Counted from the stretch's first letter, positions 35,096 to 48,258 are shown. The stretch: DNA of 64,000 bases from Flammulina velutipes (GCA_011800155.1 CM022375.1:1612001-1676000); one strand, 5' to 3'. Made by a program: numbers and translations. Notes: generated by a model from the letters alone, not told the origin.

Positions 35096-37820
35096 ATGTC
35101 GGACGTCGTAGACGCACGAAAGCAGCTGCGAATGGCTGGCTCCTGCGATTTTTGTCGGAAAAGAAAGAGTACGTCTCCCATAGCTACCTACTATTCACAC
35201 TACTTTAAATTGTACTTACAATGACGCAGTAAAATGTATACTCTCATCAACCCCAACAACGGCGAACTCAGTGGTAGATAGGTGACAGTTCAATGATGCC
35301 CAACAATTTGTGCTCGAATTGCATATCCAACAACAAGCCTTGTACGCATGAATTACCGGTGAAGGTATGCCGTGATCTATAGAGCTCCGCAGTACACTGA
35401 TGTTTATCCTAGAAACGCGGTGTGAAGAATTAGTTAGTCGTCTTTCACACGAAATTCTGCCCGAATTGACTCACTAGCAGCGCAAAACAAGTCGACGAAC
35501 TCCAACAAAAGGTTCAGGACCTAGAGGCAGCCCTACGCGCTCGGTACGCGTTCTAAATCCTGAGTGTATCATGTCCGTTAACCCGGCTTTAGAGACAAAT
35601 CAGCATCTCTCTCGCCAAAAGACATGTCCCCCGCGTTAGACAACGAAGACCCTGACGTCGACGAGGAATATGTGGAGATGCTAAATGATTTCAAACGCTT
35701 TTCTCTCGACAACAACAGCCGCTACTTTGGCCCGTCCAGTAACATCTATTTCATGTGCAAGATGATGGACTCTACGCCCAGCATGAACGGATCTCTGTCA
35801 AGGAGCGGAAGCGGAAAGAAATGGACGATGCATCCGGTAGACCCGTTCATTGACAATTACCGCCCACGTTAATAATTCTCGTAGTGGGAAACGGGGATGG
35901 AGACAGTTCCACGACGGCAGCTCATATTTCCCGATCATGATCTGCTCGAAAACCTCATAGATATATACTTTGGAATGTCCCACTTTGTTCCCATCCTCCA
36001 CGAACCGTCGTTTCGACGAGACGTCCAAGCCGATTTACATCATATAGACGACAGCTTCGGATTTGTCGTGCTTTTGGTTTGCGCGCTGGCGTCTCGAGGA
36101 ACGACCGACCCTCGTGTTTTGGTGGATGGCGCGTCTAAACACTCTGCTGGGTGGAAGTACTTTGTGCAGACGACGACAATACCTCGCCCTTTGTTCTCCT
36201 GTCCGACTATTCATGATATTCAGTTCTGCGTGGTGAGTCTTCAATTACCACTCTGTGTCATAGTATGAATTTCAATAGCTATACCTAACTTTCTGCATTG
36301 GGACGTCGACGCCACATTCCAATTGGACTATCCTTGGGATAGGCATTCGGTATGCCATTGAGTTGGGTTATCACAGGCGACATCATGGAGCTCCGACTAT
36401 CGAAAGCGAATTCAAGAAGAGAGCATTTTGGTGTTTGGTCTACCTTGACCGTAACGTCGGTCTGTACTTTGGACGACCGTGCTCAATACGAGATGAAGAG
36501 TGAGTCGTCCTTTCTCACAAAATTTTCAAGACTAACTAGCTACCTGAAGCTTTGATTTGGACTTTCCCATCGAATGTGATGATGTGTATATGTACTCCAG
36601 TGACTCGGTTACAGACTTCAAGCAGCCCCCGGGAAAACCCTCCTTGATCTCTGCGTTCAACCACATATTGAGACAGGTCAATATTGTGTCTGTCGTCATG
36701 AAGACTATCTATGGAACCAAGAAGTCCAAGCAGGCGGCTGGTTCCGACGACGAATCCGTCTCTATGATCGACTCTATGCTGAACTCTTGGTTCAATGCGA
36801 TTCCTGAACATCGTTCGTCCTTTTCCTCTGGTGATTTCTTTCTGAATTGACGTTGATTAGTACGATGGGACCATGCACAAAATACTCCTTATTCTTTCTT
36901 GTCGAGCATGCTCCACATTTCATACTACGACCTGCAGATTTTCGTTCACCGGCCGTTTCTCTACAAGACCATGCCACAAGCTTTTCCGTCAACGGCTATT
37001 TGTACCAACGCTGCGAGGACCTTGAGCCGAATGCTGGAAACCACGCAACTTCGGCATGCGTGTCCGTATTTCTTTCTTGAAGTTAGTGTCAACTTTCCCA
37101 TCCTTGACGCGTACTGATGGTCTGTAGATGACCACATTCTCCGCTGGTATGATCCTCGTAACGAACATTCGAAAGCGGCGACAGCTTAACCCTCTCCATT
37201 TACCTGGCGGGCAGGATCTGCAAGATTTGTACCGGTGCATGCGTGTTTTAGGCTCATCGGAGGAATCGTATGTGTTTCTTTTCCTTTTGAATGCTCAACG
37301 CTGAGCGCTACAAATTTTTGTAGGTATAGCATATGTGGGCGACTGAGGTATCTAGCTCTTCGCGCTGAACGACGACATCAACTAACTGCCTAGCAGACAC
37401 ACCCTTGAAGTTCTGGCTGATCTTCCGACGTGCGACATCGATACCTTGGACCTGAACCAGCCATCTCTACCCGTTCCAACATCCTTCGCCTACGCGGTGT
37501 CTGGATACGCCTCAAATACGCCTCCTGATCTGAAAGAGCTGGATCCTACGCTGTTTGGGTTGATACCACCCCCCGATGCATGGGCCAGCTATGCGAAACC
37601 GGATATGTCGCTTTTTGATGTTGAGGAGGATGTGAATGTGTGGTCACAGCTTGGTGTGGAGGGGGGAAACGTGGAAGGGGGGAGTTGGGTTCAGGATCCG
37701 AATTGGAGGTTAGTGAGTTTCTGGACCAAGAGAGTTAAATGTGCTGATCTTTGTGTTACTGTTAGTGGTGAGTTGTTCAATGAGGCGATGTTTAGTCGGA
37801 CGCTGTATCCTCTGGGGTAG
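35096..37820 (+). CDS. Zn2Cys6 transcription factor with fungal_trans domain (copy 1)
   Basis: Nuclear regulator of unknown targets. The binuclear zinc cluster CDFCRKRKIKCDSSMMPNNLCSNC is spread over exons 35096-35168, a 6-base micro-exon TAAAAT at 35230-35235, and 35282-35364. A coiled coil follows (DELQQKVQDLEAAL), then a fungal_trans region from about 35900 with SHFVPILHEPSFRRD, IGIRYAIELGYHRR and FGRPCSIRDED, and a C-terminal acidic tail. About ten introns; ends TAG 37818-37820. It is a close paralogue of the minus-strand gene at 41243-43914. TGTGGCG lies about 100 bp before the ATG in both. No lesion was seen. Confidence 0.88.
35230..35235 (+). other. 6-base micro-exon (TAAAAT) in the zinc cluster
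   Basis: Only by including TAAAAT, bounded by AG on the left and GT on the right, does the frame read ...RKRK-I-K-CDS... across the cluster. The paralogue has the same micro-exon at 43803-43808. Confidence 0.75.
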
Positions 37821-38881
37821 AGTGATACATTTTGTTGGTCTTTGGGAGTTTGGGTAGCTTATGGATTCTTGGGGCTTTCGCAAGGAGGATTACGTGGGCG
37901 AGCCCGGCGGTGGTGTAGATTGCGTTGTTTCGTGTATACTTAGAGGTCTAGATGAAGGCGGTACTTGCATTCGGAGTGTATGATTAGACACGCGTCATCC
38001 TTAAGATCTGGAACACAAGCGGAGGTTTGGCACACCGAGCGATTCTCACGATCAACTAACGAAATATCGCCTGCATAACGACTCAGCAAGCGGGAGGCTC
38101 GCTTCGTGGAACGGGAAAATGGGAGTGGAAGTGGTGCTCTGGGCGCGCTAATAAGAATTGGAAGAAGCAAGAGTTCGAGTTCGCGTCTCTGCGCGTTTCC
38201 GCAATATATCACCAAGTAACCAGTATAATATGTCTTCGCGTTCTAGTATGAAACATCCAGATTCCTACGCCACATCATATGTTCCCACTGTGGTTGCGAA
38301 GTACCTTTCGTTGGCATCAACGGAATGTGCTAAACCTCAGGAAGCAATAGTCGCTCCCATGAATGAATAGTGCTAACCTTGTGATCATTCCAGATCTTAG
38401 CATCATCGAAGTAAAGCCTTACGAGAAGTGTTTTGTTTGACAGGATGTTAATGCTGAACGTTCAACGGGAGCGACAGGAAGATGGAGATGGAAATCTTTC
38501 CTGGAGTGGAAGCGTATCGTCGGAGTGTCAAAAGACCGAGTAGATACGAGAATACGACGAGAAGCGTTGTGTGCGGTAAGAAACCACATGCATCCAGGTA
38601 CCGGAATTTGACGTGTTCGAACGAAGTGCCTTGTCAAGGTTACGAGATAATTGAGAAGCACTCGGAGACTCAACGTAGAGGACATGTCCTGGCTGCTGTA
38701 CGACGCCACACAGGGCAGCGCAGTTGTCATGGTAAATGAAATGTGACGTCACGACAGCCCGTTCTGTGAGCGGGGTTTTGCAATTCCCGACGTTGTTCTT
38801 TTTCATTTTGCAGCTGGCTTCTGCGCGCACGCTCTTTTCCTTTTCACCACCACCATCTCTGCGTCGTCGCCGTCGTCGTGC
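37821..38881. other. Intergenic
   Basis: A 46-codon frame starts near 38230 (MSSRSSMKHPDSYA...) but nothing supports it. TGTGGCG-type motifs, as CGCCACA, occur at 38269 and 38707, the latter about 175 bp before the next gene. Confidence 0.5.
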
Positions 38882-40902
38882 ATGTCGAGCTTCATGGCAG
38901 ACCCGTATGCCTTGACCGACTTTACCACCAAAAAGACGTCCAATGCGGACGCTGGCTACGCGACGGGCTACGATACAGACGGCGTCGCACCCAGTATCAA
39001 CAAAAAGAGCAAATCCAAGCTGAAGAAAAAGAAATCAAAGGCGAACCTCGATGCTGGATACGAGACGGACGATGGCTACATGTCGTCCTCGACGTCAAAG
39101 TCCAAATCAAAGTCCAAAACGCGCTTATTTCGACTCGGAAACAAGTCCAAGACGCATATACAGACCGAGGAACCGCCTCCAATGCCTCCACCGATGCCTG
39201 TGCAGCCGCCCAACTTTCGACTTCCCATTGCAGCGATGTTCGCCACGACTTTGGGCGATATCAACGCATCGAGGACGATAGACCCACCGTTGGCACCCAC
39301 GTCTCCGCCGACCTTTCCATCGACGTCCAACAGCGTCGCGGACAGTACCAGGTCGAGTCCGACGATGACTTCTTTCAGGATGGACACCACAGCGGAGATG
39401 GAACGCTTATCGTTGGACGCCCCAGAGTCCACCGCGACACACAGCGTGGATCATGCATACAGCTCGCTCTCTCATTCCTCTATCTCACACGCAAGACGAC
39501 GACGCGCGCAGCCTAGTACCGACAGTAGCGATGCGCACGGCAGCGCAAGCACCAGTCATTCCTTCTTTAGCAAGTTGACAACCTCTTCGTCGGCTTCTTC
39601 CTCTTCGTCTCCCCAATCTAAATATCCTCCCATTTCATATCCCCTCACGCGTTCCCCGTCGCCGCCCTCTCCTACGCTCGGCCAGAAGCCCACGCTGGCC
39701 AGCATTAGATTTAATGGAAAGAACGTTACGGCCGAACCGCTTTCTATCGATACCCTCGCTACTCCCGAAGAATCACAGAAGCCTCGCAGTTCCGCCCCAA
39801 GTGGCTGGTCACCGTTCGTTGTAGTCACGACGCCCACCACTCCAGAGACCAGGGAAGCGGAAGGGCCCTTCGCTGCACGTAATGCAAAGTCTAAACCAAG
39901 TACGCCGACGCCTGGGAATCCGTATCCTAACAACGACGACGGCTTATCCGCTAGCATCGAACCAGCAGAGGGCCGGCTTTCCCCCTATCCATCGACGGAC
40001 TATATCGTTCCTTCTCCAGGCCCATTGTCACCTGCGCCTTGGACGCCTGCGAATTTTGTCCGATCCACTTCTCCTAGTCTCCCTGCATCACCGCATCCCC
40101 AATTTGCAACACGTTCCCGTCCGCAATCACCTGCGTTCCAAGCACCGTTCGCACAACGAGAATTACCACCTGCTAGCCCACCACCGACTGGGTTATTACC
40201 CAGGGTGCCGCCACGCAGTAGCTCGGAGGAAAGTGATGGTGAGGCTGGGCGTCAAACAAGACGGAGACGGCAGTTTGCTGTTCATGCCCCACCGCCAATC
40301 TTACCTCCTCCTCCTACCCTTCCACCTCCGGCACCTAGCCCTATACCCAGGAGGGGTAAAGAGTCACCATTCCCAGCACCGAAGATGGCTAACGGCGCTC
40401 CTGGACTGGAAGCACGGGTGAAAGTGAGACGGTATAGGGATCTCTACACGCTGCCACCACCAGCGAACCAATATCAGGTATATTCCATCATTTCTCTAAA
40501 ATAGAGGCAGTACTGAGATAACACCAGGTACCGGTGGCGCAGCCTCAGCCTAGGGCACGAATTCAAAAGCGGGTTGCGTACGCTGACGAGTATGAGGAGA
40601 TTCCTTCTCGCCAGGAGTCGGAGGAGAGTGGGTGGGAACCTGAGGAGTATCCGAGTCGCGAATATGAGAGCGAGAGATTGAATGCTGTGCATTACGATCC
40701 TAGCTATTATGGACGCGCTGGTTCGGAGGTGGATGGGTACGAGTCAGACGGCCGGTCGTACTATCCCGACGACGAGGTGCGCGTGAGTGTCATGGACATC
40801 GAAAAGAGCGAAGTTGCCCGTGAAAACTTTGTGAGAAAGGTGGAAGCGATGTTTGACCAGAATGGGCGGGAGGTCGTTGCTGGGAGGCCTGTGAGGTTCT
40901 GA
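38882..40902 (+). CDS. Ser/Pro-rich hypothetical protein, 656 residues
   Basis: Two exons, 38882-40477 and 40528-40902, joined in phase 0. The N-terminus has Lys/Ser repeats (KKSKSKLKKKKSK, STSKSKSKSK). The long centre is Ser/Pro-rich and probably disordered, with many SPSPPSP and PPPLPP-type stretches. The C-terminal exon is Glu/Tyr-rich and more ordered (MDIEKSEVARENFVRKVEAMF). No domain is recognised. It sits between the two inverted regulator paralogues, so it may be part of the duplicated locus, but only one copy is seen. Confidence 0.7.
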
Positions 40903-41242
40903 TTTTCTTGCTTGGGATCAGTTGGGTTCGTTGGTTGTTCATCTTGTTGTACTATTTGCTTTGCTGTCTTTACTTGCCGTCACGTTATCTTATCATCTAT
41001 TACTGCAGACTGGTCTGCGCATACTCACTCATACATATTTACACACATTCATCTTGGACATGCATCATTTGACGATCTCATAGGCGGGCGTGAACGCATA
41101 CCCCTTCCGTATTATTATACCCGGTTATGCTGGACTTGGTAGCTTGTGATCATATCCTTTATGCATACTGTGTATTGGAGTGCCCTATTAACGAGAGGAA
41201 TGAGAGAGTCTAGTAGAGTATGAACCAGTCCAAAATATACTG

Positions 41243-43914
41243 CTACTGCATTGTCTGCCACCCAAACACTGCCTCATCGTCAAGTAGTCCGCCACGGCCA
41301 TCAGCACTCCATTTCATATCCTGCGTCCAATACGGCAAACTCTCCACCGTAGCAACATCTGACCATACATTCACGTCCTGTTCCACGTCAAAAAGCGACA
41401 TATCTGGTTTAACAAAACGAGGCCATATATCCTGTTTGGGAGGTAACAGACCGAAAAGCGTCGGGTCCAGTTCTGAGATGTCTGGTGCGGGTTTGTCCGC
41501 GTAGCCGGAGGCCGCAGCAACTAATGAGGAGGGGTGGGTGGGGGCTGGCTCGGAGTCAGCCCCAAGCGTCGAAAGATCAGCTAGGACTTCGAGGGTATAC
41601 CTGGGAAAGTCAGAGTCAAGATATTTGAGCTAAGAGCGCAGGTAATCGATACCTTAGCCGTCCAGAGATGCTGTATCTGATTATGTTCAGCACAAATGGA
41701 AATAGAGAGAGGTCAAAAACCATACGACACTTCCGACGAACCCAAAATCCGCATACATCGATGCAGGTCCTCCTGATCATGGCCACCTGCAGATTGGAGA
41801 GGATTTAGATGTCGCCGATTCCGGATATTCGTGACGAGGATCATCCCAGCGGAAAACGCTGTCATCTACGGGAATAATCAGTGAACCGCTGTTTGAATAG
41901 AACGTGGCAGCTCGACTTCAAGACCGAAATACGGGGACGACTGTCGGGCTTGTACGGTTTCCATTATACGGCTGACGGTCCTCGCGGCGTTGGTGCATAT
42001 AGCGGTAGATAGAAATGCTTGCGGTGTGTTCGTATGTATGAATGGGCGATGAACAAATATCTGGAGGTCGTAGTAGGCGATGTAGAGGAAGCCTGGCTCG
42101 ACTGAGTAAGGTGTAGTCCTGATGTGGTCCCATCGCACTGGTGGCTGATAAGCGCCACATAAGGGTCGGAGGGAAGAAGAGAGCTTACGATGAGAGGGGA
42201 TATCGTTGAACCACGCGTTTAGCATGGAGTCGAGTACGGCGACTATGTTGTCGTCAGAGCCCGTTTTGCAGCCAGCAGCCAGCTTTGACTTCCTAGTTCC
42301 ATATATTGTCTTTATGACAGTAGACATGATGTTCACGAGTCGGATTTGGTGAATGAATACCGCAACATGGGCGGGTTTGTTTGGAGGCTGCTTGAAGTCG
42401 GTCGCTGGGTCGCCGGTGGACATGTACTCATCGTCACATTCGATGGGTAAATCCAAATCGAAGCTTTGATTGATTAATTGAAGCATACAGAGGCAATGTG
42501 GGACTCACTCTTCGTCTCGTATTGAGCATGGTCGTCCAAAGTACAGGGAGATGCCGCGGTCAAGGTAAACCAGGCACCAAAAGGCTCTCTTCCGCAATTC
42601 ACTTTCGATGGTCGGGTTACCGTGATGACGTCTATGATAGCCCAACTCGATGGCATATCGAACACCTATACCGAGCATAGTCCAGTTGGCATGCGGTGTC
42701 GATGTACCAACACAGAACGATATATATAGCTGTGGGTGGTAGGTGAATGGGAATGTCACGCGGAGTTGAAAGTAAACGCTCACAACGCAGTATTGGACGT
42801 CATGGATGGTCGGGCAAGAGAACATTGGTCGTGGTAATGACATCGTCTGAGCAAAGTACTTCCAACCTGCAGACTGCTTGGAAGCGCCATCCACTAAAAC
42901 GCGGGGATCTGTGGTTCCAATGGAACCGAGTGCACAGACCAGGAGAACGACGAACGCAAAGCTATCATCGAGGCGATGCAAGCCGGCTTTGAGGTCCCGT
43001 CTAAACGAAGGCTCGTGAAGAATGGGGTAGAAGTGTGCCATTGAAAAGTAAACGTCAACGAGGTGTTCGAGCAGGTCAGTCTCGGGGAATACGAGTTGTC
43101 GTCGAGGAATGGTCAGAATCTCCGCTTCCCACTGTATAATCTATGAGGCTGGGATGAAAATAACAAGTGAACGCAGCCCACCGGATGCATCGTCCATTTC
43201 TTTCCGCTCCCGCTTCTGGTTAGAGATCCGTTCATATTTGGTGTAGAGTCCAGCATCTTAAAAATGAAGTTGATGTTGCTGGACGGGCCAAAGTAGCGGT
43301 TGTTGCTGGAGAGAGAGAAGCGTTTGAGGTCGCTGAGCATCTCTACGTATTCCTCGTCGACTTCGGGATCTTCGCTGGTAGCGATATATGCAGGAGGTAC
43401 CGATTCTAGCGAGACTACTGCAGTGTTATCGCTAACAAGGAGTTGATATATGAGACATGGTGCCGGATAGCAGACGTACCAAGCGCGAAGTGCATCCTCT
43501 AGCTCTTGGACTTTCTGCTCGAGTTCGGCTATTTGTTCGATACTATCTCATAGTCAATCGAGTGCAAAATTGAATATGAGAACAACTAACGAGTTCCTAA
43601 TGCCGCGTTGCTAAAAAGGGTGTTAGTTGAGTATTTAATTGTACTTCTTGTATCTTACCTTTAATACGGGGAATTCATGCGTGCAAGACTTGTTGTAGTG
43701 AGCACAGTTCGAGCATACATTATTTGGCATCATTGCGCTGTCGCCTATGTAGGCAGGCTGAGTTCGCCAATTCTCAGACAAGGGAGGAAGGACACAGTGT
43801 ACATTTTACTAGATCGCTTTATGAGCACAAAAACTAGGTAGTCAAGCAAGACCTACTTTTTCGTTTGCGACAAAAGTCGCAAGAGCCCGATAGTCGCGTC
43901 TGTTTAGTTGTCAT
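41243..43914 (-). CDS. Zn2Cys6 transcription factor with fungal_trans domain (copy 2)
   Basis: The paralogue of the 35096-37820 gene, on the opposite strand. The zinc cluster CDFCRKRKIKCDSAMMPNNVCSNC is again interrupted by two introns around a TAAAAT micro-exon (43803-43808). A coiled coil IEQIAELEQKVQELEDAL and shared blocks follow: AHFYPILHEPSFRRD, IGVRYAIELGYHRRHHG, FDLDLPIECDDEYM. The C-terminus (about ...DDEAVFGWQTMQ) replaces the other copy's. Intron positions match copy 1. Both copies look intact, so they may have divided tasks. Confidence 0.88.
43803..43808 (-). other. 6-base micro-exon (TAAAAT) in the zinc cluster, copy 2
   Basis: Same hexamer, position and phase as at 35230-35235 in the paralogue. 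Neighbouring intron sequences differ, which argues for selection on the exon. Confidence 0.75.
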
Positions 43915-44058
43915 GGTGGTGTAACATAAAGCAAGACAGCGAGCACGTGCTGGTACCGGCAAACGCGTTGCTTTGTAAGCCATAACGCCACACATTCCCT
44001 TCTCAAGCTAGAGACTAGAATGGAGACTCTTCGTATCTACCAAATACATTTTGGCTTA

Positions 44059-45417
44059 TTAAATATGCGCGACCAGCTCATTGAGCACGCTGTCAACGTC
44101 AGGGCGTTGATTTGGGTCACTGTCCACACACGCCTCCACCAGCTCCCTGTACCATTCCGGCGTCCTCCCATCGTCTGCCCACAAAAGTCTGGGCTTAAGG
44201 TTAGGCATCCTCAAGAACATATAGATCTCCTCCGATATCGACCAGAGCACCAGCCCCAGCGCAAAAACGTCCCGAGTGGGCGTCAACAGCGTCTCCAACG
44301 GTTCCTTCGGCTCACCAGACATCATATTCAACTCATACTCCGGCGCAGTATAAACGAGCGAAAACCCAAAATCGATAGAGTTGTAGACGATTTTGCACCC
44401 TTGCGAAAGGTCGATGGCAAAGGTGGTTAGATCACCGTGGCAGATTCCGGATGCGTGCATGTCCGCCAGTCCTTCGACGACTCCGATGGCCCAGGCGAGC
44501 TTGGTCTCCCAGGTGAAGCAGGGTGGTATCTCGTCTCTGTTGGAAACCTCTGCATCGAGAAGGACCATATGCTTATCCGGGAGACCCCCGCAATCGTCCA
44601 GGAGTTTGCCCAACGCCATCTCTATCTCGTAAGGGATAAGGTATCCACGCAGGATATTGCTGTCGTCAACGACGACGAGGGATGGTTTGGCCACAAAGGG
44701 TGATTTTGCAAGTGCGCCAGTGGTGAGAAGTTCGACCTCGCTAAGGAGAGCGTGGGATCTCCTTTTGATCGCTCCTTCCGGGGCACGAATCAGGTCTTCG
44801 GCGGGAATGTGCTTGAAGATGTATGTATCGCATTCGTCTGGATCGATATGGATAAGATGGAATGAGTTCATGCCCGTCCACGAGGAGATGCGGCGTAGTT
44901 GCGAGATGTTGATGGTGGGGAGAGACAAATCGCGTGGGATGGGGCAACCAAGAGGAGGGGGGTTAAGCAGAGGGTGCTGTTGCACGGAGAAATTTCCATC
45001 GATCCCAGTGGAAAAGGAATAACGCGTAAGGTAGGGCATCATTTCGCCTCCCACCTGCGACGATAAGATCTATGATGTATTCCTTTCATTAGTCCCAACA
45101 CGAAAATTCATACCAACACTCACCTTCTCTTGAATTGAGGTAAATTCCAGCTCAGATTTCTCAGAGCCCTTCCCATCTAGCAACCGATTCTCTTCACAGT
45201 CCGCCACAGCCAGATTCCGCGTAAAGTCTACGAGGATGATAGGCTCGCTGTCGTAGACATCCGGTTCCCCTTCGACATAGAACAGACATACTCCGGAATT
45301 GAGACTGCTGTCCAAAACTGCCTCCTCTAGATGTAGCTTCATCGATGATGTGGATTGAGGAAGGATGAGGGCGTGGGAAGTTGGGCCCAGGTCATGGAAT
45401 TTTCGACTCGTTTGCAT
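44059..45417 (-). CDS. Protein kinase-like protein with altered catalytic loop
   Basis: Two exons, 45417-45124 and 45069-44059, give 434 residues. The N-terminal 100 residues are unrecognised. The kinase C-lobe shows CHGDLTTFAID (HGDL in place of HRDLKxxN), NSIDFGFS as the DFG, YTAPEYEL as APE, RDVFALGLVLW as helix F, and DPNQRPDVDSVLNEL. The Asp of the catalytic loop and DFG are kept, but the usual Lys and Asn after it are not. A glycine loop is not obvious. It could be a divergent kinase or a pseudokinase; fungal-specific kinases often show HGD. Substrate unknown. Confidence 0.75.
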
Positions 45418-45668
45418 GGGGGAACAATGTGCTGTCCCTGATACATGTGATGCTTACAACATGCTCTTCCTTGCGTACCCATTAGGTGGCTAGGGTGTAT
45501 GCTTAAAGCCTCGAGACTTGTTTAGTGGCTAAGCTGTTCCACTCAAGTTCGATCGTTCAATGCAAATGCCGACGGCCGGAAGCGTCCGCGTAACTCAGAC
45601 ACGCATCGCGGATATATTTTGTGCTTAAACATTCATTCAGCAGGCTTTCCCCCAACGACAGTTCTATC

Positions 45669-46922
45669 ATGGATCTACCTTCTGAAGTATTCGCTCGAGT
45701 CTTCGAAATAGGTGTCTTGAAATGGGGCGTACACTTCCTCCCTCCTGTGCGCTTGACTTGCAGAGACTGGAACCAAACCGTTCTATCCACCCCTCGGCTG
45801 TATGGAGTCGTCAATCTAAAGCTAATGCCCCCCTTGGATATCCTCTCCCAACTCCGGCTCGTCAAATCTGCACCCCTTCACATCACCCTCCCCACCCAAT
45901 TGAAAGCAGATGACTTTCTGGTCATAAAGGCATTGCTATCGAGGCTGGAGAATTGGGTTCACGTAGCGGCCCCTTTGTCTGTTTTGGCGCTCATGGATAG
46001 AGACCGAGATGCTCTCCGGAATTTGGATGCGCTGCACCTCCATTCTGGTACCAACGGACAGGACAGGCTCCCAGGTGCTTCCCATGGACCACAGTCGTAT
46101 TGGAGATCTTCGCTTCCACGTCTGCGGTTCTTTAGCGCCACGGCCCTTCCCAGTTGCACGATTGAGGCCTTTCTCGTGTCTACCATCGTGGATATCGAGC
46201 TGCACAACGTCACCGAATTCAATGGGGATGGCGTGTTCTCGCCATTACAGTTGCTGTCTATACTGCAGCGCGTACCCAACGTCACGCGTGTCCAGATGGA
46301 GGACATCAAGCACCTCGTGCCCAACTATTCATCTCAACCTGTATCACACCTACATCTCGCCCATCTTACGGAGTTACACATCATAGCTGTCCGCCCGCTC
46401 GCTTTTCATATCCTATCCCAGCTCAGAGTCCCAGCGCTCCGTACGCTCGTCATCCGCAACTCATTCACCTCCGACCCAGAGGAAGGATCATGGCAGTGGG
46501 TCTTCATTCAATGGAGCGAGCCAGAATACGTTCCGACAAATCTGCATACCCTCGACATTTCAGGAAGTTTGATAGAGGAGGACGTCCCGTTCATGCTACG
46601 ATGGCTGGAACGGCTCCCACATCTCAAGCGATTGTTCTACGACGAGGATTTTTGCATAGCACGGGCGTTGGGCTCGGATGCTGGGTTGTGTTCTTCGCTG
46701 AGGGAGCTTTCGCTGCAGTATTACGAGGACTATGCAGATTTAGTGAACATCGCGAGGGGGAGGAGCGGCACGCTCAAGTTGTTGGCTGCTCCGTTCTGCG
46801 AAGATGGTGGGCTGGAGGGGGAGGTGACAAGGCTGGTCGACGTCGCAAGGTGCACTTGCTTTACCTGCATGCTATCTGGTGAGTGCTATCCGCTTTTTTG
46901 CGTACCCCTCGGACACTTATAA
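45669..46922 (+). CDS. F-box protein, about 417 residues
   Basis: The F-box opens the protein (MDLPSEVFARVFEIGVLKW ... VRLTCRDWNQTVLSTPRLY) and leucine-rich irregular repeats follow (LPRLRFFSATALPSC, HLAHLTELHIIAVRPL, LRVPALRTLVIRNS). Predicted adaptor of an SCF ubiquitin ligase. The ATG at 45669 is chosen because the open frame upstream begins at a non-ATG codon. A possible donor GTGAGT at about 46878 means the last residues could be spliced differently. It is not a close copy of the F-box gene at 30999-32456. Confidence 0.78.
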   Translation: MDLPSEVFARVFEIGVLKWGVHFLPPVRLTCRDWNQTVLSTPRLYGVVNLKLMPPLDILSQLRLVKSAPLHITLPTQLKADDFLVIKALLSRLENWVHVAAPLSVLALMDRDRDALRNLDALHLHSGTNGQDRLPGASHGPQSYWRSSLPRLRFFSATALPSCTIEAFLVSTIVDIELHNVTEFNGDGVFSPLQLLSILQRVPNVTRVQMEDIKHLVPNYSSQPVSHLHLAHLTELHIIAVRPLAFHILSQLRVPALRTLVIRNSFTSDPEEGSWQWVFIQWSEPEYVPTNLHTLDISGSLIEEDVPFMLRWLERLPHLKRLFYDEDFCIARALGSDAGLCSSLRELSLQYYEDYADLVNIARGRSGTLKLLAAPFCEDGGLEGEVTRLVDVARCTCFTCMLSGECYPLFCVPLGHL

Positions 46923-47242
46923 TGCATGGCAGTGTAATCTCATAATTTATTCTGAACTATCTAGGCGTATCGCGTCTGTGGCGCACTTTTTTTCTATTGG
47001 CAAGTCGTCTCGCAAGGATTTCATCTCACTCGAATATGGGGTGGTGTGGAAAACATATACCATAGCATATTTCCGCGTATTGAAAGAACTCCGGGTGTCA
47101 ACCCAGTGGTCGAGACAAAATCACGCTGCTTTTACGCGTTTAAACGCCTCTTGAACGTATCTGTACGGCCAGCGAAAACATACGCCAAAGGGCTTCCAAT
47201 CTGAGCTTCAAATTGAGGTGGTCCGGGCGCGTCGTGGGAGGT

Positions 47243-47266
47243 CACGTGAATCCACTAATATAAAAG
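47243..47266 (+). promoter_or_regulatory. Histone H4 promoter elements
   Basis: CACGTG at 47243-47248 and TATAAAAG at 47259-47266 lie about 100-120 bp before the H4 start. The rest of 46923-47362 shows TGTGGCGC at about 46979 and no gene. Confidence 0.5.
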
Positions 47267-47362
47267 GGCGCGATCAACAAACGACGCCCTTGCTCTCTTA
47301 CCACCACCATCAACTCGCCTCTCGCCGGCCACCTCAACTCAACCTCTTTTATTCTCTAAACA

Positions 47363-47878
<516 letters not shown>

Positions 47879-48167
47879 TGGCCTAACATCTGTACGTGCT
47901 CGCATATCCTTGCCCCGTCTTATCTGACGACATTTGCCAGCATTATGATTCCTAACTTATGTCACATGGCCTGTTATGTCGATTTGTATTGCGCGTTGGT
48001 GTACACATACTGAATACCGTAGACTCTAATAAACAGAGATCTTTGGTGATAAAAATTCGCGTCGATGAACTTCTTAGGTGACTGGGTTCTGAACGTAGGC
48101 TTCGTGAATACTTGATGTTCTAAGGCGTCATTATTATCGTCGTATGACTTGAAGCCCACAATTCAAT

Positions 48168-48258
48168 TCCGGTATGGTGTAACGGCTAACATTGCCGCCT
48201 TTCATCTGTTCGAATAGGTACCAGCGCGGCAGCTCGGGGTTCGATTCCCCGTACCGGA
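48168..48258 (+). tRNA. tRNA-Glu (TTC) with intron of about 20 bases
   Basis: Acceptor TCCGGTA pairs with TACCGGA. The D arm GTGTAACGGCTAACAT, anticodon stem GCCGC/GCGGC, loop CTTTCA with anticodon TTC, and T arm CGGGGTTCGATTCCCCG are all present. An intron of about 20 bases interrupts after position 37, the canonical site. It looks functional. Confidence 0.92.

Noticed and set aside
37821..38881. 46-codon frame near 38230
   Set aside because: Too short, no splice signals or domain, and no sign of codon conservation could be checked.
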